Notes: generated by a model not told the origin, from the letters alone. A stretch of DNA of 21,751 nucleotides from CAZBEA01 sp964519355 (GCA_964519355.1 CAZFJW010000015.1:1-21751); one strand, 5' to 3'. Positions 14,239 through 21,430 are shown, numbered from the stretch's first letter. Translations and numbers: made by a program.

Positions 14239-14256
14239 TCTGTTAAAATATCCCTT

Positions 14257-14301
14257 ATGAATCTTTTCTTCGGCTTTTGTCCAGGACTGCATTCAAAATA
14301 A
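14257..14301 (+). CDS. Putative 14-aa leader peptide before ychF
   Basis: MNLFFGFCPGLHSK then TAA. TAAAAT (14244-14249) lies 7 nt before this ATG, as for the leaderless genes. The stop is 3 nt before the ychF ATG, in the same frame, and ychF has no SD. Ribosomes finishing this peptide could start ychF. There is no clear -35 box, so it is tentative. Confidence 0.4.
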   Translation: MNLFFGFCPGLHSK

Positions 14302-14304
14302 ATT

Positions 14305-15405
14305 ATGAATCTGTCTGTCGGAATTATAGGATTACCCAACGTGGGGAAGTCCACATTATTCAATGCATTACTGAAGAAGCAGGCGGCCCTTGCTGCTAAT
14401 TACCCCTTTGCCACGATTGAACCAAATGTAGGAATTGTCCCAGTTCCGGACGGGCGACTCAATACCTTGGCTGAAATTACAAAAACCGAAGAGGGAATGA
14501 CGGAGTTGCCGCCACTGAAGCCTGCAACAATTGAATTCGTTGATATAGCAGGACTTGTGAAGGGTGCATCTGAGGGTGCAGGACTTGGGAATAAATTCTT
14601 GTCACACATAAGAGAAGTTAAAGTTATCGCGCATGTGGTTCGCGACTTTGAAGACAGCAATATTATAAGGGAGGGAAGTGTTGACGCAAAGACAGACTAT
14701 GAAACGATTCGGACCGAGCTTATTCTGGCAGACTTGCAGACTTTGGGAGGAGTAAATGAGAAGGCGCTTCGGATGGATCCAGTTATGCGGACTGCTGTTG
14801 AAAAACTTAACAAGGAGCTCGATACGGGAAAGGGTGCATATGATGTAGAGCTCACTGAAAAAGAAGAAGAGTCGATCCGAGATCTCCAACTGTTATCCAA
14901 AAAACCAGAAATAATTGCTATTAATGTTGCAGAGGGCGAATATACAGATGCAAAAATCCCCGTAATTGTTAAAAAATTCTCTGATGTACTGGGTATCTCA
15001 CAAGACCATTTTGTCGTAATTTGCGCCAAAGTCGAATCAGAACTTTCAGAACTTGACGAGGCCGAACAAGCAGAATATCTTAAGGAATTGGGTGTAGAAA
15101 TTTCAGGTCTTGCGCGACTTACTCAAATTGCATATGACAGATTAGGTCTTATTTCTTTCCTTACAGCGGGAGCAAAAGAAGTCCGGGCATGGACTATTCG
15201 AAAAGGTGCAACTGCAGTTGAGGCAGCAGGTGAAATACATACCGACTTTATGGCAAAGTTTATTAAGGCAGAAGTTGTCGGATATAACGATTTTGTTGAG
15301 TGTGCCGGCTGGAAGGGTGCACGAGAAAAAGGCCGCGCCGGACTTCAGGGAAAAGAGTATGTTATGCAGGACGGCGACGTGGTGGAATTTAAGATCGGAA
15401 GATAG
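14305..15405 (+). CDS. ychF: YchF/OLA1 family P-loop ATPase/GTPase
   Basis: 366 residues, the family's usual length (about 363). Seen: P-loop GLPNVGKST (9-17), FVDIAGLVKGASEGAGLGNKFL (G3 and the glycine-rich loop), the NVAEGEY version of G4 (family NxxE instead of NKxD, hence ATP preference), and the C-terminal TGS domain ending EYVMQDGDVVEFKIGR, with FIKAEVVGYNDFVE. YchF is a ribosome-associated ATPase that tunes translation and stress responses. The ATG at 14305 matches the family N-terminus exactly; no SD is present (see the leader ORF). It is followed by a new promoter for the next gene. Confidence 0.97.
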   Translation: MNLSVGIIGLPNVGKSTLFNALLKKQAALAANYPFATIEPNVGIVPVPDGRLNTLAEITKTEEGMTELPPLKPATIEFVDIAGLVKGASEGAGLGNKFLSHIREVKVIAHVVRDFEDSNIIREGSVDAKTDYETIRTELILADLQTLGGVNEKALRMDPVMRTAVEKLNKELDTGKGAYDVELTEKEEESIRDLQLLSKKPEIIAINVAEGEYTDAKIPVIVKKFSDVLGISQDHFVVICAKVESELSELDEAEQAEYLKELGVEISGLARLTQIAYDRLGLISFLTAGAKEVRAWTIRKGATAVEAAGEIHTDFMAKFIKAEVVGYNDFVECAGWKGAREKGRAGLQGKEYVMQDGDVVEFKIGR

Positions 15406-15423
15406 CAGTCCTCAAACCTCTCC

Positions 15424-15452
15424 TTGACAGGTGTCTATATTATTCATACGAT
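15424..15452 (+). promoter_or_regulatory. Promoter of the small membrane-protein gene
   Basis: TTGACA (15424-15429), 17-nt spacer, TACGAT (15447-15452), giving a leader of about 32 nt that ends in AGGAGGTGA before ATG 15491. Confidence 0.65.
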
Positions 15453-15490
15453 TAAATCATGTTTACATTCTTCGAGAGGAGGTGAATATA

Positions 15491-15799
15491 ATGGCAACAA
15501 CAGCAACTAACAAAAACAACGACGTAACAATGGCGGTCTTATCCTATTTCATTTTCTTTTTGCCTCTTATTGCGGCAAAAGATTCCAAACTTGCAATGTT
15601 CCACGCAAATCAATCTCTAGTACTTCTTATCGCAGGAGTAGCATCAGGAGTGCTTGGAGTGGTTCCAGTAGTGGGATGGATATTGTCTCCAATAATTGGT
15701 CTTGGAGTATTTATTCTTTGGATTCTTGGACTCGTTCAAGCAGCTCAAGGTCAGATGAAAGAGCTTCCAATCGTTGGAACGATAAAAATTCTTAAATAG
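15491..15799 (+). CDS. Small membrane protein, DUF4870/Tic20-like
   Basis: 102 residues. Start fixed by AGGAGGTGA ending 6-7 nt before the ATG; the upstream in-frame 20 codons would run through the SD and promoter. Three hydrophobic segments: about 11-28 (VTMAVLSYFIFFLPLIAA), 42-62 (LVLLIAGVASGVLGVVPVVGW) and 64-82. The charged FHANQSLVLL after the first segment, and the terminal KELPIVGTIKIL, fit the DUF4870/Tic20-like pattern (hydrophobic, with an H-A-x-Q-S/A-L motif). Role in the membrane unknown. Stands alone with its own promoter. Confidence 0.75.
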   Translation: MATTATNKNNDVTMAVLSYFIFFLPLIAAKDSKLAMFHANQSLVLLIAGVASGVLGVVPVVGWILSPIIGLGVFILWILGLVQAAQGQMKELPIVGTIKILK

Positions 15800-15809
15800 G
15801 ATTTTTTAT

Positions 15810-15837
15810 TTGTGGTTCCAAATTTTTGATGTACAAT
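15810..15837 (+). promoter_or_regulatory. Likely promoter of the HIT gene
   Basis: TTGTGG (15810-15815), 16-nt spacer, TACAAT (15832-15837), 11 nt before ATG 15849. No SD, so the leader is 4 nt or less. Confidence 0.5.
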
Positions 15838-15848
15838 AAATATATTGT

Positions 15849-16175
15849 ATGGATTGTGTATTCTGTAAAATTGTAAACGGGGAAATTCCAAAGGAATTCA
15901 AATACCAGGATGATGACATCGTCGCTTTTGACGATATTCATCCTGTTGCTCCTGTGCATTTGCTTGTTATTCCTAAAAAACATATCGTGGATTTTTTCCA
16001 AAACGATGATGATAAAATTCATGTGGCAATATCCCGCGCAGTCCGCCACTTAATTGGCAAAACAGGACTTGATACCAGAGGTTATAGGATTGAGGTGAAT
16101 GGAGGAGGAGCACAGGATATTGATCATCTTCATTTCCATCTTTTTGGACCGCGTAAAATTGGAGCAGCACACTAA
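15849..16175 (+). CDS. HIT family nucleotide-binding hydrolase
   Basis: 108 residues, the usual length. CVFCKI (Cys3, Cys6) and a His near 45 suggest the zinc site of HinT-like proteins; the histidine triad HLHFHLFG (His93, His95, His97) near the C-terminus provides the nucleophile. VNGGGAQDIDHLHFH is the standard family tail. HIT proteins hydrolyse AMP-linked amides or dinucleoside polyphosphates. Leaderless or nearly so. Confidence 0.93.
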   Translation: MDCVFCKIVNGEIPKEFKYQDDDIVAFDDIHPVAPVHLLVIPKKHIVDFFQNDDDKIHVAISRAVRHLIGKTGLDTRGYRIEVNGGGAQDIDHLHFHLFGPRKIGAAH

Positions 16176-16224
16176 ATAAAGACTATAAGTTAAACGAGCG
16201 CTTCTATTTTTCCAATCTTTGTAC

Positions 16225-16230
16225 TATAAT
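16225..16230 (+). promoter_or_regulatory. -10 box of rpsU
   Basis: TATAAT at 16225-16230, 37 nt before ATG 16268; the leader carries AAGGGGGGTG (16248-16257). No clear -35 box. Confidence 0.5.
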
Positions 16231-16267
16231 CTATTACAGTTATTATGAAGGGGGGTGTTTTATTTTT

Positions 16268-16453
16268 ATGGTATTCGTAAAAAAACAACCAGGTGAATCA
16301 ACCGATGCAATGATCAAAAAATTTTCTCGCAAAGTAATGAGCGAGGGCGTTATTCATGAAATGAAAAAAAGAGAATTTTATCTCAAACCATCTCTTGCAA
16401 AGAAGTTCAGAAAAGAATTGGCTAGAAAATTTGCCAAACAAATGAATGGATAA
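16268..16453 (+). CDS. rpsU: 30S ribosomal protein bS21
   Basis: 61 residues. Pattern of bS21: VFVKKQPGESTDAMIKKFSRKVMSEGVIHEMKKREFYLKPSLAKKFRK, very basic, with the GES-D-hydrophobic start and Lys/Arg-rich helix. bS21 binds near the anti-SD end of 16S rRNA and aids initiation. A strong G-rich SD (GGGGGGTG) ends 10 nt before the ATG, fitting high expression. The last 8 nt overlap the ybeY start. Confidence 0.93.
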   Translation: MVFVKKQPGESTDAMIKKFSRKVMSEGVIHEMKKREFYLKPSLAKKFRKELARKFAKQMNG

Positions 16454-16850
16454 CGATTCTCCCAAGCGCGCAATTACTGTCCCGATTTACGTTGAATCTC
16501 GTTACAAAGTCAACCGCCGTAGTATTAAAAAAGTGGTCGAAGAGACTATTGAAAAAAACGGCATTGTTGGAAATGTAGAGGTAAGCATTGCTGTGGTCGG
16601 AGACCGAAAAATGCGGGCTATGAACAAAAAATATCGCGGGATGGATAAGACTACAAATGTATTATCTTTTTCTCAAGTCGAAGGGGAAAGAACCCCGCTT
16701 CCTGATGGGGAACTATTCTTGGGTGATGTAATAGTTTCATATCCAGTTGTTATAACAGAAGCTGCACGAGAGAATATGTTAATAGATGACAAAATAAACG
16801 AGCTTGTCGAACATGGAGTGCTGCATCTTCTTGGGTTTCATCATAGATAA
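16446..16850 (+). CDS. ybeY: Endoribonuclease YbeY (rRNA maturation)
   Basis: 134 residues; E. coli YbeY is about 155. Seen: VEVSIAVVGDRKMRAMNKKYRGMDKTTNVLSF, GELFLGDVIVSYP and the metal site HGVLHLLGFHH (His123, His127, His133), the H-x3-H-x5-H signature. YbeY is a single-strand-specific RNase acting in 16S rRNA processing and ribosome quality control. The ATG at 16446 sits inside the end of rpsU in another frame, with no SD of its own, so translation is coupled to bS21. The protein ends one residue after the metal site, shorter than usual at the C-terminus. Confidence 0.93.
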   Translation: MDNDSPKRAITVPIYVESRYKVNRRSIKKVVEETIEKNGIVGNVEVSIAVVGDRKMRAMNKKYRGMDKTTNVLSFSQVEGERTPLPDGELFLGDVIVSYPVVITEAARENMLIDDKINELVEHGVLHLLGFHHR

Positions 16851-16959
16851 ATAGGTGTATTAAGTAGTAGGTAGAATGTATTATGATTTATAGTCATGCT
16901 AGCTGTATCTTTTTCAAATTTGGCATAATACTTTATACGTGATACATAATACATAATCC

Positions 16960-18447
16960 ATGGTTTTTTATAGAAAATACAGACCTCAAACAATCTCAGA
17001 ACTTGATATAGTATCTGTTCGTGATCGTTTGAACGCTATTCTTTCATCAAAAGATGTTCCTCACGCATTTCTTTTTACAGGACCTCGGGGTCTTGGCAAA
17101 ACTTCATCAGCACGGATTCTTGCCAAAGCAATTAATTGTGAGAATAGAAAAGATGGATCTGAGCCCTGCAACGCGTGTGACACATGTATATCTATAACAA
17201 ATGGCTCCAATCTTGACGTTATTGAAATTGATGCTGCATCAAACAGGGGAATTGATGAGATACGCGAACTCAGAGAGCGGGTAAAATACACTCCGTCAAA
17301 GGCGCTTAAAAAGGTTTATATTATTGATGAAGTACACATGCTAACCAACGAAGCCTTTAATGCGCTTCTTAAGACTCTTGAAGAGCCCCCAGAGCACGTA
17401 ATATTTATTTTGTGCACAACAGAGCTTGTAAAAGTTCCGGAGACTATTGTGTCACGTTCTTTTCAAGTCCATTTTTCATTTCCCACAAAAGAAGAATCAG
17501 TCCGCTCAATTGAAAGAGTTTTAAAAGGGGAAAAATTAAAAGCCGACAGTACTGTTCTTGAAGCAATCTATAAAAGAGCCGGAGGGTCATTTCGGGATGC
17601 TGCAAAAATTGTTGAGGAATTATCTCTTGCCTCAAAGGACGGAATTTTGTCACCTGAACTTATGGAAGAAGTATATTCATTTTCCTCAGTAAATTCGGGA
17701 GTGGATGAACTTATCTCGCATCTGTCAAAGAGAGAAATTACAGAGTCACTTTCAGTTTTGAAAAATTTTTCTGAAAAAGGAATAAATTACAAAACTATTA
17801 CAGAAGAATTGCTCGAAAAACTCAGAAGTTTGTTAATTGAGAAAATTCATAATCCTAAAGACGTATCTGGATTTACACTTTTTGAGCTTGAAAAATTAAT
17901 CGATGAAGTTGCAGAAAGTTATAGAAGGCTAAAGTTTGTTCCGATCGAAAGCCTGCCGCTTGAATTGGTAGTTGCACGGTGGGGGATGGGGGAAGAGGAT
18001 AGAAAGACCACCTCAGTTGTAAAAAAAGAAACAGACTCTTCTAAAAAGTCTGAAGAAACTCTTAAAGAAGAAAAACCAGAAGAGAAGAAAGAGGAAGTAG
18101 CGGCAGCTCCTGAAAAAACTTCTCCTGAACCAGTGAAAGAAACTAAAAAAGAGGAAATAAAAGAGAATAAACCAAATGAGGATCATGGTGAGCTTTTTTC
18201 GTCTCTTGATAAGAATTTTTACGACGCGCTGATTCAAGCAGTCAAACAAGACAATCATTCTGTTGCCGGAGTCCTGAGGGGATGCAAACTGACATCACTT
18301 TCAGATGAGGGGGTTGCTACTTTTGAGGCAAAATTTAAATTTCACAAAGATAAGTTATCAGAAAACTCAGTACGGGATATTATTGAGAAAAGAGCTTCAG
18401 AACTTTTGAATAAAAAAATTACGCTCCGAGTTGAACTTGCCTCTTAG
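16960..18447 (+). CDS. dnaX: DNA polymerase III clamp-loader subunit gamma/tau
   Basis: 495 residues (E. coli tau 643). Domain I has MVFYRKYRPQ, Walker A GPRGLGKTS (41-49), the zinc module Cys60, Cys70, Cys73, Cys76, Walker B IIDEVH (121-126), LLKTLEEPPEHVIF and the sensor/arginine-finger region TIVSRS (family SRC, Cys replaced by Ser, Arg kept). Domains II-III run to about 350 (LPLELVVARW). A Lys/Glu-rich linker (about 352-405) and a C-terminal domain of about 85 residues follow, a much-shortened tau tail. It is the ATPase that loads the sliding clamp and links polymerases. Candidate frameshift site at 18021 (see that entry). The start is not fixed by an SD; CATAAT repeats lie just before ATG. 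It abuts metK with no gap. Confidence 0.95.
   Translation: MVFYRKYRPQTISELDIVSVRDRLNAILSSKDVPHAFLFTGPRGLGKTSSARILAKAINCENRKDGSEPCNACDTCISITNGSNLDVIEIDAASNRGIDEIRELRERVKYTPSKALKKVYIIDEVHMLTNEAFNALLKTLEEPPEHVIFILCTTELVKVPETIVSRSFQVHFSFPTKEESVRSIERVLKGEKLKADSTVLEAIYKRAGGSFRDAAKIVEELSLASKDGILSPELMEEVYSFSSVNSGVDELISHLSKREITESLSVLKNFSEKGINYKTITEELLEKLRSLLIEKIHNPKDVSGFTLFELEKLIDEVAESYRRLKFVPIESLPLELVVARWGMGEEDRKTTSVVKKETDSSKKSEETLKEEKPEEKKEEVAAAPEKTSPEPVKETKKEEIKENKPNEDHGELFSSLDKNFYDALIQAVKQDNHSVAGVLRGCKLTSLSDEGVATFEAKFKFHKDKLSENSVRDIIEKRASELLNKKITLRVELAS
18021..18052 (+). promoter_or_regulatory. Candidate programmed -1 frameshift site in dnaX
   Basis: The seven-A run 18021-18027 is read GTA AAA AAA GAA, an A-AAA-AAA slippery heptamer. 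Four nt later comes the hairpin CAGACT (18032-18037) / AGTCTG (18047-18052), loop 9 nt. In the -1 frame the sequence reads AGA AAC AGA CTC TTC TAA, stopping at 18042-18044. The product would be about 361 residues, ending at the boundary of domain III and the linker, like gamma. No E. coli-type SD stimulator is at the right distance upstream. Confidence 0.55.
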
Positions 18448-19551
18448 TTATACAATTTGTTCCCATGGATAGAGAGGGTTGCCAAAATGGCCGTAGGCAG
18501 CTGTTGGAAGATAGATCGGGCGTCTTAGACTGAGCCCTTCAAGAATACCCTGAACAGAGCAATCAAGAAGAGTGGATGCAAAATCATGAATAGTTTTACG
18601 TGATTTTTTCTCGGTTCCGAAGGTTTCGATTTCAAGCATGGTCGGGTTATGAGCGCCAATGAAAAAAGCCAGTGATACTTCAACTTTTTTGGCAAGTTTT
18701 TGTGCGACAATATTTTTTGCCAAAAATCTGGCTGCATATGCAGCGGATCTGTCTACTTTTGTCGGGTCTTTTCCAGAAAATGCCCCGCCACCGACCCTGG
18801 CATATCCGCCGTATGTATCAACAATTATTTTTCGTCCAGTAACTCCCGTGTCTGCTGCAGGTCCTGAGTAATGCCAGACTCCTGTTCCATTTAAGATAAT
18901 GTCTTTTTTCTTGAATGAAAGATTGTATTTTTCCAAGACCGGCACGACAATTTTTTCATACGCTGCGTCAAGTATTTCTTCTCTTTGTGATTTTTCAGAG
19001 TGTGGAATTGCAAGGACAATTGAGCGGACTTTTACTGGTATATTATTTTTATATTCGAGGGTGACTTGGGTTTTGCCGTCAGGGCGGAGGTGCGGGATGA
19101 GATTTTGGATCCTTGCTTCGTCAATTTTCCGAGCTAGTGTGTGGGCAAGAGTAATAGGGAGCGGCATTAACTCTTCGGTTTCATCCACAGCAAACCCGAA
19201 CATCATTCCCTGGTCACCTGCGCCTTTTTTCTCAACTCCCGTTGCAATTTCCGGGGACTGTGCATGAATTTTAAGTGTGATGGGAGAATTGTGGGTAAAA
19301 TCCAGTTCGGGCAGAGTATACCCGAGTCTTTTTATTTGTTCCCGTGCGATTTTTTCAGGATCGATTTTGGCTTTTGATTTGGTTTCACCAGCAAGAGTTA
19401 TAGAGTCTTTTGTAACAAGCGTTTCGATAGCAACTTTGCCGTTGGGGTCTTGCGCAAGCACGGCATCAACGAGTGCATCGCTTATTTGATCGGCAACTTT
19501 GTCGGGGTGCCCGGCGCAGACTGATTCTGATGTAAATACAAAATTTTTCAT
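18448..19551 (-). CDS. metK: S-adenosylmethionine synthetase
   Basis: 367 residues (E. coli 384). Seen: FTSESVCAGHPDKVADQISDA, GAGDQGMMFGFA (ATP-binding), TGRKIIVDTYGGYARVGGGAFSGKDPTKVDRSAAY, the signature of MetK, and the C-terminal GHFGNPLYPWE. It makes SAM from methionine and ATP, needed by the radical SAM protein and methyltransferases. The ATG follows directly after a SAM-riboswitch terminator (see below), so it is under feedback control by its product. Its stop codon touches the dnaX stop, with no space for a terminator between the two convergent genes. Confidence 0.98.
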   Translation of the reverse strand: MKNFVFTSESVCAGHPDKVADQISDALVDAVLAQDPNGKVAIETLVTKDSITLAGETKSKAKIDPEKIAREQIKRLGYTLPELDFTHNSPITLKIHAQSPEIATGVEKKGAGDQGMMFGFAVDETEELMPLPITLAHTLARKIDEARIQNLIPHLRPDGKTQVTLEYKNNIPVKVRSIVLAIPHSEKSQREEILDAAYEKIVVPVLEKYNLSFKKKDIILNGTGVWHYSGPAADTGVTGRKIIVDTYGGYARVGGGAFSGKDPTKVDRSAAYAARFLAKNIVAQKLAKKVEVSLAFFIGAHNPTMLEIETFGTEKKSRKTIHDFASTLLDCSVQGILEGLSLRRPIYLPTAAYGHFGNPLYPWEQIV

Positions 19552-19581
19552 AAAAAAAACCTCTCGATTAGTCGAAAGGTT
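19552..19581 (-). terminator. Riboswitch-controlled terminator before metK
   Basis: 10-bp hairpin AACCTTTCGA / TCGAGAGGTT (one wobble, 19581-19558, loop CTAA) followed by eight T that touch the ATG. The 3' arm contains GAGAGG, 8 nt before the ATG, so the same stem could hide the SD. Confidence 0.85.
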
Positions 19582-19607
19582 ATATCATTTTCCCTATTTG
19601 TTAGGGC

Positions 19608-19681
19608 GCATTTTGTCCTTTCGACATTGGCACCGTGAATGTTACGGTTGCCGTCCCGATCGAGCCGGGAACTCTTAATGC
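19608..19681 (-). promoter_or_regulatory. SAM riboswitch aptamer (SAM-I clan), compact
   Basis: Minus strand reading: P1 GCATT (19681-19677) / AATGC (19612-19608); AAGAG in J1/2; P2 TCCCG / CGGGA; the conserved GGCAACC (19652-19646); P3 ACCGT / ACGGT; the conserved GGTGCCAA; P4 TGTC / GACA (19626-19614). P2 is short and lacks an obvious kink-turn, closer to SAM-IV or SAM-I/IV types, while an internal P4 is as in SAM-I. A further hairpin CCCTA / TAGGG (19606-19592) links it to the terminator. GTCGAAAGG of P4 (19625-19617) is fully complementary to CCTTTCGAC of the terminator (19579-19571), giving a simple antiterminator. Confidence 0.88.
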
Positions 19682-19706
19682 TTGTAATTATTTAAACGAA
19701 TTATGT

Positions 19707-19738
19707 AAAAAAATGCAAGAGGAATTTTACAGCATTTT
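19707..19738 (-). terminator. Intrinsic terminator after the Idi-like gene
   Basis: Minus strand AAAATGC (19738-19732) / GCATTTT (19716-19710), 7 bp, 15-nt loop, then T to 19707. The 5' arm overlaps the last codons of the gene. Confidence 0.6.
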
Positions 19739-20266
19739 ATTTTTAATCATTGCCACGACCCAAGGAGCAAGCAGGGGAGCAATTCTTGGAGATGATAAGT
19801 CTTTTTTCTCGAGCAATAAATATCCATACGACACCTCTTCAACAATTGGCGGGAGTTTTTTTGTGGTACAAATCACAACATTACAGACTTCATGTTCTGA
19901 ATAGATGCTGAATTTATCTTTTGCTTTGTAGTACACAGTTCCCAGGTCTTTTGGAAGTTTAAGTAAATCTTTTTTTGTGAGGTGCCATTCTCGTTCAAGA
20001 CATTGATATACGGCTTCAATAGTATCTTGAAGCTGGCCGGATTGGAATATTTGATGAGAAGAAGAGGAGACGTCAAGAACTCCATCAAAAACAGGATGTT
20101 TTCTGTGCTGAATAATGTATTTGCCTTTATAAAAAATTACAACACTAAAAGCACGATGCAAGATGGCCTTTTCGTGTGCCTCCCAGCGCTCAATTGGTCC
20201 AAGGATATTTCCCTTTTTATCACATCTGGCAATTGTAATTTTTTTCTTGTAGTAGTCTTGTGTCAT
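19727..20266 (-). CDS. Isopentenyl-diphosphate isomerase type I-like Nudix protein
   Basis: 179 residues, like E. coli Idi (182). Seen: GNILGPIERWEAHEKAILHRAFSVVIF (His31, His37 as metal ligands), KYIIQHRKHPVFDGVLDVSSSSHQ (His71), YSEHEVCNVVI (Glu124, Glu126) and APWVVAMI (Trp). The catalytic Cys of Idi (Cys67 in E. coli, before the GH/SH) is Ser here. Idi interconverts IPP and DMAPP. The ATG overlaps the ispH stop by 4 nt (ATGA) with no SD, so the pair is coupled; this supports an isoprenoid role despite the Cys replacement. It could instead be a Nudix hydrolase of another kind derived from Idi. Confidence 0.8.
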   Translation of the reverse strand: MTQDYYKKKITIARCDKKGNILGPIERWEAHEKAILHRAFSVVIFYKGKYIIQHRKHPVFDGVLDVSSSSHQIFQSGQLQDTIEAVYQCLEREWHLTKKDLLKLPKDLGTVYYKAKDKFSIYSEHEVCNVVICTTKKLPPIVEEVSYGYLLLEKKDLSSPRIAPLLAPWVVAMIKNKML

Positions 20267-21393
20267 GCAACTTTTGGAATAAGGGAAAGAAATTCTGGAG
20301 TAATAGTTATGCCATACCTTGTTTCGAAGGGGGCAAGTTCGGCTCTTTTCAGAGGAAAGCTTGCGCTCATATTCTCTTTTACCACAGGTATTTGGTGTCT
20401 GACGTCAATTCCGCGAGTTTCAAATTCTCTTATTACGGATTCAAGTGTTGTTTCAAGGGCCGACGCAGAAGAAGACACACCAAGGTTTTTAATGCCACGA
20501 AACCAATCCCAGTCTATATCTCCTGGGTCATTTACTATCCAAGAGGGGACTCCATTTTCAGGTCCGACTCCAGCAAGACTTTTTGTGTTGTTGCTGAGCT
20601 CTCCATCTCCTACAACAAGGACAGCATCTGCGAGATGTTCGTCTATAAGTCGTTGTACTGCAAGTTGTCTATGATCAGTTGCGTAACATCCCAATCTTTT
20701 CTCATCAAAAAACACGTTAGGAATTCTTCCTCTGGCAATTTCATTGACAGCTCTCATTTCCTTCGTGGAAAGAGTTGTCTGTCTGAATAATTCGTATGTT
20801 TTTTCTGGATCGATTTCTAGTGCCCGCATATCTTCTTCGCCAGTGACAAAATTAATTTTTCCTTGAGAGCCATATCCCAAAGTTCCCCGGGATTCTGCAT
20901 GACCACTCCGTCCGAAAAGTATTACCTCATGTCCAGATTCTAATGCCCGCTCTACGTCTTCATGCTCATTATCTACAAGTACGCATGTTGTATCGAAAAC
21001 TGTACAGTCCTTTTCTGCAAGACGCTCGTAGTCTTGTGGTTTGGCGCCATGAGCAGAAATAGTTACAAGGGAGCCATTTGGTACTTGGTCATATACCCAA
21101 TCACCGTTCGGATCTCGATCAGTAAGTGTTACAAGCCCCATGGCGGCCCATTTTTCATTTAGACGACGGTTGTGGATAATTGGATTGAATGTATAAACAT
21201 TTTCCCCGAAGAGATTTGCTATATAAACAATCTCCGTTGTACGCGCAACAGCTGGTCTTACTCCGCCGCAATAACCGTGAGGTTCGGCAATTATAATTGA
21301 TGAAAGTGATTGGGCTTCTGCTTCTTGAGAACTTGGGCCCATTTCCATTTGACGAGCATCAAATGATACGCCTCGTGGAGAGAGTTCTGACAT
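20263..21393 (-). CDS. ispH: 4-hydroxy-3-methylbut-2-enyl diphosphate reductase
   Basis: 376 residues (usual 310-330), with about 33 extra N-terminal residues (SPRGVSFDARQMEMGPSS...). Seen: HGYCGGVRPAV (Cys42), IIHN (His74), ISAHGA (His115), DTTCVLV (Cys137), GHAESRGTLG (Glu167, the proton donor site), QTTLS, LGCYATDHRQLAV (Cys236), SNNTKSLA and SSSASALE. The three Cys hold the Fe-S cluster. IspH is the last step of the MEP pathway, making IPP and DMAPP. It has a good promoter, TATAAT 8 nt before the ATG, and is first in the operon with the Idi-like gene. Confidence 0.95.
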   Translation of the reverse strand: MSELSPRGVSFDARQMEMGPSSQEAEAQSLSSIIIAEPHGYCGGVRPAVARTTEIVYIANLFGENVYTFNPIIHNRRLNEKWAAMGLVTLTDRDPNGDWVYDQVPNGSLVTISAHGAKPQDYERLAEKDCTVFDTTCVLVDNEHEDVERALESGHEVILFGRSGHAESRGTLGYGSQGKINFVTGEEDMRALEIDPEKTYELFRQTTLSTKEMRAVNEIARGRIPNVFFDEKRLGCYATDHRQLAVQRLIDEHLADAVLVVGDGELSNNTKSLAGVGPENGVPSWIVNDPGDIDWDWFRGIKNLGVSSSASALETTLESVIREFETRGIDVRHQIPVVKENMSASFPLKRAELAPFETRYGITITPEFLSLIPKVA

Positions 21394-21401
21394 AGTCCTT
21401 T

Positions 21402-21430
21402 ATTATACCATCTGCTTGATTCCAACTCAA
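21402..21430 (-). promoter_or_regulatory. Promoter of ispH, nearly leaderless
   Basis: Minus strand TTGAGT (21430-21425), 17-nt spacer, TATAAT (21407-21402), then 8 nt to ATG 21393. Confidence 0.75.

Noticed and set aside
17985..18000. GGGGGAAGAGGAT as the E. coli-type SD stimulator of the dnaX frameshift
   Set aside because: It lies about 20 nt before the A run, too far compared with about 10 nt in E. coli.
19982..20674. Long plus-strand open frame opposite ispH and the Idi-like gene
   Set aside because: Its protein has no coherent character, while the minus strand encodes clear IspH and Idi motifs.
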